DNA from: a virus
Length of the DNA: 48,549 bases
Direction: 5' to 3' (one strand)
Virus record (IMG/VR): IMGVR_UViG_3300020190_000090
Coordinates: 1-48,549 of that record
Both the position numbers and the translations under genes were made by a program. The notes under the pieces were generated by a model. That model was not told where the DNA came from. It did no database searches and worked only from the letters and a program-made list of their open reading frames with translations. Position 1 is the stretch's first letter, and every line of letters begins with the position of its first letter. Below are positions 42,883 through 48,549 of the stretch, in pieces.

Positions 42883-45800
42883 ATGTCAAAGGATGAGTTA
42901 CCTTCGATTGATCAGTTTGTCTCTAATGACAATTTGCCTTCGATAGAAGAATTTTTAACAGAAGAAGTAGATCAGGAATTACCTTCTGTTGAAGATTATA
43001 TTGAGAAAAAAGAAGAGATACAAGAATTAGTAGAAGAATTCGTACCGGAAGAAAAGAGTTTAGAACTCAACGAAGTTCTTCGACTAATTAATGATGTCAG
43101 GGAAAGCATTCCAGACATTCCAGAAATAAAATATTATGACAGAGAACTTGAAGATATTTGCGAGTCTATTCAGTTGCTTGCATCTTCAATTCCTGAAGTA
43201 AAATATTATGATTCTGATATTGAAAAATTACAGAAAGATATTCAAGAAGTACGATCCGAGATTCCCGTTTTCCCTAAGTGGGTAAATGAGGTAAATGAGG
43301 TTCCTGATTTCTCTTGGATTGGAAAAACATTTAGTGTTATTGATGATGACTTTATTAGGGTCAATGATACTATTGAAACTCTTCGTGAAAGAGTTGAAAT
43401 TAATTTAAGGGAAGTAGTAGAAGAAAACGAAACAAAACATTTTGAAACTAAAGTTCGACTTGAAAGTGAAATCAAGGAACTGGATGAAAAATATCAACAA
43501 GTAAAAGATAGAATTTGGAAAGAACTTAGAGAATCATCTCTTAAAATTTGGGAATACCATAAAGAGTTTAAGGATGATGATCGCAAGTTAAAGAAACAGA
43601 TTACAAATGAGTACAATATCCTCAAAAATAACCTTGAGGAAAAACTCAAGGAGTTTAATGATAACAGCGTAAAAACCGATCAGGTTCTTCTAAATTACTT
43701 CGAAAATCTAAAAGAAGAAATTTCAAGTCTCCCTGAAGTTAGATATTATGATGAAGATATCAAACACGTAAGAGAAGATATTAAAGATCTGTATGATCTT
43801 GTAAGAACGATTAAATCCGAACAAAAAGATTTACAAGAAAGTATATTAAGAGAACCACCTGAAGAAAAAGAATCGATTGGAGCTTCTCCAGATCCATTAA
43901 CTCCATTAGATCAAAAGTTTGCAACATTAGACGATCTTGCAAACCACTATAGAATCTTTATTAATAGAATTCAAACACAACTCTCAACGATGGGAGGAGG
44001 TGGTGCTGGATTCATTAAGGATCTTGATGATGTTTCTTTTGACCAAACTACAGGCACTGGAAAACTTTTAATTTATAATGGATCTCAGTGGGTAGGAATT
44101 TCTAGTAATGATTTAGGAGGAGGTGGAAGTGTTGGAGCTGGAGGGACTTGGCAGGTTGATTCCGTAGGCATTCACACAACAAAAAATGTTGGAATTGGAA
44201 CTACCGCAAATCCCGATTACAAACTTTATGTTGATGGAAGTGCTTTCTTTACAGGAAATGTTTCTGTTGCAGGAACAGTAACTTATGAAGATGTGACCAA
44301 TGTTGACTCTATTGGTATTATCACAGCAAGAAGTGATGTCAATGTTCAACAAAATCTTTTTGTTGCAGGAGTTTCAACTTTCAATAGTTCAAGTGGTGTT
44401 GGAACTGTTTATGTGGGACTTGGTAGCACCGCATTATATGTTGATGGTAATGCTCGTGTTACTGGTATCCTAACAGTAGGTAGATCATCTGTTATTATTG
44501 ATGGAGATAATAATACCATTACTGCTGGAAATGTTTTGATTACAGGATCTTCAATTACTATTGGAGACAATGTAACCATTAACAGTGGTGCTACGGGAAT
44601 CAATTCGGCACCCAATATCATTTATGTCGCAAAAGATGGTGATGACTCAAAGAATGGAACATCTATTGACAATGCAAAACTAACGATTGCTGGAGCAGTA
44701 TCAGTTGCTCAGACCGGAACTACAATTAAAGTTTTATCGGGAACGTATAACGAAAATAATCCTATTGAAGTTCCTGCATTTGTTTCCATCGTTGGAGATA
44801 ATCTAAAGACCGTAACAGTAATTCCGAATAATTCAACAGAAGATATTTTCCACGTAAACAAAGGAACTTATCTTGCTAATATGACTTTTGTTGGACACAC
44901 TGCACCATCTGCGGCTGTTGCATTTCCACCAACTATCGCAACTAATGTAGGTGGTGGTAAGTGGGAAAGTCCTTATGTCCAGAATTGTACCAGCAATACA
45001 ACCACTGGTACTGGAATGAGAATTGATGGAGATCTTGCAGAAGGGTTAAAATCAATGGTTGTTGATAGTTACACTCAATACAATCAGGGTGGTGTTGGTA
45101 TTGCAGTAACTAACAATGGATATGCTCAGTTGGTGAGCGTTTTCACTATTTGTTGTAACGAAGGAATCACCGCATATAAAGGGGGACAGTGTTCCCTCAC
45201 TAATAGCAATACTGACTTTGGTACTTATGGATTAGTTGCTGATGGAACTAGTGATCTTCAGTTTACAGGAATCGTTACCACAAGTTCATCTGTGGGAACA
45301 GATTCTGTTGTTGTTGCAATTAATACAACGACAAGACCTTATGAGGGACAAGTTTTATATTTTGATACTCTCTATTATACTGTAGAGAGTATCACTGTTA
45401 CAAATGGGGGAAGTGGTTATACATCAACACCATCAGTAACAGTTGGAACTCCTACTGGACCTAATGGATCTACTGCAACTGCTTTTGCTACGTTAGATGG
45501 TGATCGAGTCTCTACGATTACTATCATTTCAAGTGGAACGCAATACTCATCGACACCATCAGTTACAATCTCTGCTCCAGATTCAGGAACAACCGCAACA
45601 GCAGATGCAAATATTACTCCAATATACTACACAATAAATAGTTCAACTCCAGTAGTATCTGGAATAACGACTATCACAATAGATGAAAACCTGAACAACA
45701 CTATTGGTGTTGGAAGCACTGCTTATTTTTATCAAGTAAGCACAATTACAGCAAGTTCTCATACATTCGAATATGTCGGATCTGGTAATGACATTGCTAC

Positions 45801-46014
45801 TGCTGTTCCTTTACTGGGTGGTGTAGCAGTTCAGGAAAATGAAGTTGTATCTAGAAATGGTGGAAGAGTAGTCTTTACAAGCACAGATCAAGCAGGTAAT
45901 TTTAGGATTGGTGATGGCATTATCATTAACCAAAATAATGGAACAATTAGTGGTAGAGCATTTACAAGAAGTTTATTTAATCAAATGACACCGTTCATCT
46001 TAGCATTAAGTTAG
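42883..46014 (+). CDS. coiled-coil/beta-helix fibre-like virion protein
   Basis: A 1043-residue protein. Residues 1-45 carry three short repeats (LPSIDQF, LPSIEEF, LPSVEDY). Residues about 60-330 are long coiled coil with three PE(I/V)(K/R)YYD repeats (near 82, 106, 287). A GGGGAG hinge is followed by GFIKDLDDVSFDQTTGTG, common to phage whisker/fibre proteins, then fibre repeats. From IYVAKDGDD (about 580) to about 800 there is a pectate-lyase-type parallel beta-helix, without visible catalytic residues I can assign. A GGSGY module spans about 835-913. It is a fibre or whisker by architecture; T4 has no equivalent between genes 16 and 17. Confidence 0.8.
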   Translation: MSKDELPSIDQFVSNDNLPSIEEFLTEEVDQELPSVEDYIEKKEEIQELVEEFVPEEKSLELNEVLRLINDVRESIPDIPEIKYYDRELEDICESIQLLASSIPEVKYYDSDIEKLQKDIQEVRSEIPVFPKWVNEVNEVPDFSWIGKTFSVIDDDFIRVNDTIETLRERVEINLREVVEENETKHFETKVRLESEIKELDEKYQQVKDRIWKELRESSLKIWEYHKEFKDDDRKLKKQITNEYNILKNNLEEKLKEFNDNSVKTDQVLLNYFENLKEEISSLPEVRYYDEDIKHVREDIKDLYDLVRTIKSEQKDLQESILREPPEEKESIGASPDPLTPLDQKFATLDDLANHYRIFINRIQTQLSTMGGGGAGFIKDLDDVSFDQTTGTGKLLIYNGSQWVGISSNDLGGGGSVGAGGTWQVDSVGIHTTKNVGIGTTANPDYKLYVDGSAFFTGNVSVAGTVTYEDVTNVDSIGIITARSDVNVQQNLFVAGVSTFNSSSGVGTVYVGLGSTALYVDGNARVTGILTVGRSSVIIDGDNNTITAGNVLITGSSITIGDNVTINSGATGINSAPNIIYVAKDGDDSKNGTSIDNAKLTIAGAVSVAQTGTTIKVLSGTYNENNPIEVPAFVSIVGDNLKTVTVIPNNSTEDIFHVNKGTYLANMTFVGHTAPSAAVAFPPTIATNVGGGKWESPYVQNCTSNTTTGTGMRIDGDLAEGLKSMVVDSYTQYNQGGVGIAVTNNGYAQLVSVFTICCNEGITAYKGGQCSLTNSNTDFGTYGLVADGTSDLQFTGIVTTSSSVGTDSVVVAINTTTRPYEGQVLYFDTLYYTVESITVTNGGSGYTSTPSVTVGTPTGPNGSTATAFATLDGDRVSTITIISSGTQYSSTPSVTISAPDSGTTATADANITPIYYTINSSTPVVSGITTITIDENLNNTIGVGSTAYFYQVSTITASSHTFEYVGSGNDIATAVPLLGGVAVQENEVVSRNGGRVVFTSTDQAGNFRIGDGIIINQNNGTISGRAFTRSLFNQMTPFILALS

Positions 46015-46015
46015 T

Positions 46016-46351
46016 ATGGCACAATTAGCACTCAATAATTTCAAAACAGTAACACTAGAAGTAACTACAGGTATTCAGACTGTATATACTGCACCCACTG
46101 GATATACTTCTATTGTGTTATATGCCCATGTAACAAATATTGGATCAGCCACAGAAACAGTAACAGTATCCCATAAAAGAAGCACTACATCAACAGAAAT
46201 TGCAAAAGCAGTTGCAGTTCCTCCAAATGATGCTTTTGTTCCTATGGATGGTAAGTTAGTTTTAGAAACTAGTGATTCTGTGGTTATTTCCGCAAGTGCA
46301 AACTCTACATTCAAATTGATCTTAAGTATTCTGGAAACTGCAAATGCCTAA
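46016..46351 (+). CDS. small virion structural protein
   Basis: A 111-residue beta-sandwich-like protein (NNFKTVTLEVTTGIQTVYTA, GYTSIVLYAHVTNIGS, then LVLETSDSVVISASANST). The pattern matches small cyanophage virion-decoration or fibre-tip proteins I recall. It begins one base after the fibre gene's stop and overlaps the next gene by eight bases. No catalytic motif. Confidence 0.75.
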   Translation: MAQLALNNFKTVTLEVTTGIQTVYTAPTGYTSIVLYAHVTNIGSATETVTVSHKRSTTSTEIAKAVAVPPNDAFVPMDGKLVLETSDSVVISASANSTFKLILSILETANA

Positions 46352-46691
46352 ACTCATTAGTCAAAAAAACTTTTCCAATATCAATGTATCTGGAGTTACA
46401 ACAACAACTTCAAGTCAATTTGCTTTGGATAGTTTTCTGAAGAGTTCTTTCAGATCAGCAAAATATCAGATTCAAATAGACCAAGGATCGTCTTATCAAA
46501 CAACTGAATTTTTAGTTGTTCATGATGGTAGCACTACTTACAATACTGAGTTTGCAATTGTAAAGAGTGGAGGAGTTCTTTCAACATTTGATAGTGACAT
46601 CTCTGGAAATTATGTAAGACTTTTAGCAACTCCATTTTCGGCGGCAACTCCAGTGAACTTTAAAATTATCCGAACAACTATTGATTCATAA
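46344..46691 (+). CDS. HDG-type beta-domain structural protein
   Basis: A 115-residue protein whose main part (AKYQIQIDQGSSYQTTEFLV, then VHDGSTTYNTEFAIV) is the same domain that occurs three times in the giant protein at 15528 (for example ITLIHDGTDIILQEYG). It is a stand-alone copy of a shared module, probably a fibre or decoration domain. The N-terminus has a fibre-like INVSGVTTTTSSQF. Its stop overlaps the next late promoter. Confidence 0.75.
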   Translation: MPKLISQKNFSNINVSGVTTTTSSQFALDSFLKSSFRSAKYQIQIDQGSSYQTTEFLVVHDGSTTYNTEFAIVKSGGVLSTFDSDISGNYVRLLATPFSAATPVNFKIIRTTIDS

Positions 46692-46694
46692 ATA
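46688..46694 (+). promoter_or_regulatory. late promoter core ATAAATA
   Basis: TCATAAATATAAA, 24 bases before the ATG at 46719; the core contains the TAA stop of the preceding gene. Confidence 0.75.
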
Positions 46695-46718
46695 TAAAAA
46701 GATCCTTGATATCTTTTA

Positions 46719-48242
46719 ATGAAATCTCAGTTTACCAAATTTACCCATAAGACTCCACATCTTGTGAAAAAGCAACACCAACTTGATCCCAACTTGGATT
46801 TAAAACAGTTAGTTCATCACGCATCAGTTCAGTATGTTGATCGTGATGCTGATGGGGATGTGGACATTTATGATAATCCCAAAAAACCAGTTCCTGATGA
46901 AAATCCAATCAAGGACTTTGGAAAGGTATCTAAAACTTTGATCGCAAAACAAAAAGGTGAAATTAAGCATACTAGAAGAGGTATGGCTTATGAAGATCTT
47001 CGTAAGTGGTTTGGAACTGGTGGAGAAGGTGGTGTAGGTGGTGGTGGATGGGATCGTTATAATACTAAAGGAGAAAGAATTGGTAAATGTGCTCGTGAAC
47101 CCGGAGAGGGTAAACCAAAATGTCTTTCAAAAGAAAAGGCAGCAAAAATGTCCAAGGATGAGATTGCTGCTGCTGTAAGAAGAAAAAGAAAATCAGATCC
47201 AGTAGCAGATCGTCCAGGCAAAGGAGGAAAACCAAAGATGGTATCCAATAAGATCAAAGAAGAAACTCACGAATCAGCTCTTCCTGATTGGAATGGTCCC
47301 ATGTTCTCAGCAAATCAAAAGAGATTTTGTCCAAAGTGCCAAAAGAATGAAACTCAAATGGAGTGTAAATATGGACCGAAGTATTGGGCATTATATTCAT
47401 TACCATCATCAATCATTACGAATCAAATGAAATACGATATCGCACAACTTCATCCAGCAAATGAAGAGAAAGATCCTTGCTGGACTGGATATAAACAAGT
47501 TGGTATGAAGAAGAAAGGTGGAAAAAAAGTTCCTAACTGCGTTCCAGAACACACTGGAATTGTTGGAAAGATTCTCGAACAGATTGCTGGAGAAGAAGAA
47601 CTTCAGAATCTTGAAGAAAAGAATGTTCCTACCAATCCATCTCTCTGGTCTAAAATGAAGTCCAGAGCAAAAGCAAAGTTTGATGTTTATCCTTCAGCTT
47701 ATGCTAATGGTTGGGCAGCAAAAGAATACAAGAAAGCTGGTGGTGGTTGGAAGTCGGTAAGTGAGGAAGTTGAACTTGATGAAGCAGTAAGAGTCCCAGC
47801 AAAAACAGGAAACTTAATGCACGTAATGTTGACTTGGAAGGGTAAGATCTATTCACTGAAGATGTTCTTCCCACAAGTATCTCTTCCAAGTAGAAGTGAT
47901 GTTCAGGATCAGATTGAAAAGGTTTATCCTGGATCTAGAGTTCAATCATACCATGTATCAGAGTATCAACCAGGCGAACCAATTGTTCATACTGAAGGAG
48001 CTGCTTGGACTCGTAAAGAGGGTCAGAATAAAGAGGGTGGACTTAATGAAAAAGGACGCGAATCTTACGAAAGAGAAAATCCAGGATCTGATCTTAAGTC
48101 GCCAAGTAAGAAGGTTGGAAATCCCCGCAGGGCATCATTCTGTGCCCGGATGTCCGGAATGAAGAAGAAATTAACTTCCTCAAAAACTGCTAACGATCCC
48201 AATAGCAGAATCAATAAGTCCCTTAGAGCTTGGAACTGCTAA
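46719..48242 (+). CDS. mosaic late protein of orphan domains (EF-hand-like, DUF5872-like, DUF6321-like)
   Basis: A 507-residue lysine-rich protein. Residues 41-52 (DRDADGDVDIYD) fit a calcium-binding EF-hand loop except for D at position 12. Residues about 80-175 with WDRYNTKGERIGKCAREPGE and AAAVRRKRKSDP resemble a family I recall as DUF5872. A CPKCQKNETQMEC cluster (about 203-215) could bind zinc. PSAYANGWAAKEYKKAGGGW lies near 327. The end (GRESYERENPGSDLKSPSKK to SRINKSLRAWNC) resembles DUF6321, usually a small stand-alone phage protein. Basic charge suggests DNA binding in the head or packaging, which is inference. Confidence 0.75.
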   Translation: MKSQFTKFTHKTPHLVKKQHQLDPNLDLKQLVHHASVQYVDRDADGDVDIYDNPKKPVPDENPIKDFGKVSKTLIAKQKGEIKHTRRGMAYEDLRKWFGTGGEGGVGGGGWDRYNTKGERIGKCAREPGEGKPKCLSKEKAAKMSKDEIAAAVRRKRKSDPVADRPGKGGKPKMVSNKIKEETHESALPDWNGPMFSANQKRFCPKCQKNETQMECKYGPKYWALYSLPSSIITNQMKYDIAQLHPANEEKDPCWTGYKQVGMKKKGGKKVPNCVPEHTGIVGKILEQIAGEEELQNLEEKNVPTNPSLWSKMKSRAKAKFDVYPSAYANGWAAKEYKKAGGGWKSVSEEVELDEAVRVPAKTGNLMHVMLTWKGKIYSLKMFFPQVSLPSRSDVQDQIEKVYPGSRVQSYHVSEYQPGEPIVHTEGAAWTRKEGQNKEGGLNEKGRESYERENPGSDLKSPSKKVGNPRRASFCARMSGMKKKLTSSKTANDPNSRINKSLRAWNC

Positions 48243-48520
48243 TGACTGGATCTATTAAAATTTTAGGAAACTCTCAACAATTATCAGGAATAGGAACGAC
48301 AGTTTCAGATATTAATGGACTTGGATCACAGTATGTTTTAATTCAACATACTGGATCTGGAAATCACTATATAATTGAAAAAACTGGTGATGGAGTCACT
48401 GTTGGAACAGTTTATATGCCGTCCGAATCATTTCTATTAATCAAAAAAGAAAGAACTAATATTATATCTGTTAATAGTGGAAATGATATTTACGCAACTT
48501 CTGTAGTGTATCAAGGATAA
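48242..48520 (+). CDS. small virion-associated beta protein
   Basis: A 92-residue protein (start MTGSIKILGNSQQLSGIGTT) rich in beta-forming residues, like the other small structural proteins nearby. ATG 48242 overlaps the preceding TAA (TAATG) and was chosen over an upstream alternative start inside the previous gene. Placed directly before the terminase; function unknown. Confidence 0.7.
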   Translation: MTGSIKILGNSQQLSGIGTTVSDINGLGSQYVLIQHTGSGNHYIIEKTGDGVTVGTVYMPSESFLLIKKERTNIISVNSGNDIYATSVVYQG

Positions 48521-48529
48521 AAACATTTT

Positions 48530-48549
48530 ATGAGTGATGTATATCTTGG
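48530..48549 (+). CDS. gp17: start of terminase large subunit gp17 (partial)
   Basis: Only M-S-D-V-Y-L and part of a glycine codon are in the window. I recall cyanophage gp17 proteins opening with MSDVYLGNP, and gene 17 is expected here after gene 16 and the inserted structural genes. The packaging ATPase/nuclease domains lie beyond the window. Confidence 0.55.

Noticed and set aside
44620-45290. Pectate-lyase-type domain as an active polysaccharide lyase
   Set aside because: The beta-helix pattern is visible but I cannot identify a catalytic residue set, and many phage fibres use this fold only structurally.

Overview
This window looks like part of the genome of a T4-like marine cyanophage (a contractile-tailed myovirus of Synechococcus or Prochlorococcus). 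The evidence is the order of recognisable T4-type virion genes (25, 6, a giant protein in the gene 7 slot, 8, a large wedge/fibre protein, 13, 14, 15, 16 and the first codons of 17), T4-type late promoter cores (ATAAATA or CTAAATA) just upstream of most structural transcription units, and a DNA composition and set of small ORFs that I recognise from cyanomyoviruses. Every supported gene is on the plus strand. I found no tRNA, integrase, transposase or CRISPR array, and no photosynthesis gene.

Positions 1-3060: end of an upstream gene, two small ORFs, a ParB-like protein (598-1626) bracketed by a perfect 33-bp direct repeat that carries a terminator, and a small SF2 helicase with a coupled downstream ORF. 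Positions 3083-9107: a lysine/glutamate-rich protein under a late promoter, a protein with the motif signature of the DNA/RNA ligase (covalent nucleotidyltransferase) superfamily, and about twenty mostly unrecognised small genes arranged in short, tightly overlapping groups. Nine of these groups or genes between 3829 and 9790, plus one at 283-321, are preceded by copies of one ~39-bp element. The element often contains the stop codon of the gene before it and the start codon of the gene after it. Positions 9108-9490 are a 383-bp non-coding control region with an AT-rich inverted repeat, a Fur-box-like palindrome, direct repeats, a late-type promoter and a near-consensus sigma70-type promoter.

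Positions 9491-13189: small hypothetical genes, a ManC-type cupin, a GT-A glycosyltransferase and small conserved ORFs closed by a textbook terminator (12313-12338). Positions 13186-48549: the tail, neck and packaging block. gp25 and gp6 build the baseplate wedge. A 4031-residue protein with a YHYH domain, a fibre-like protein ending in a cupredoxin-like domain, gp8 and a 2609-residue protein follow. Then come three small proteins, the neck/tail completion proteins gp13, gp14 and gp15, the small terminase gp16, a 1043-residue coiled-coil/beta-helix fibre, small structural proteins, a mosaic protein of orphan domains, and the start of the large terminase.

The structural genes share sequence modules: a glycine-rich GGSGY-type repeat in five proteins, and an HDG-type beta domain present three times in the giant protein and once as a free-standing gene. 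This suggests domain shuffling among tail genes. Codon choice also changes along the window: arginine is mostly CGT in the early/accessory genes and mostly AGA in the structural block. All family names are recalled from memory and from visible motifs, with no database search.
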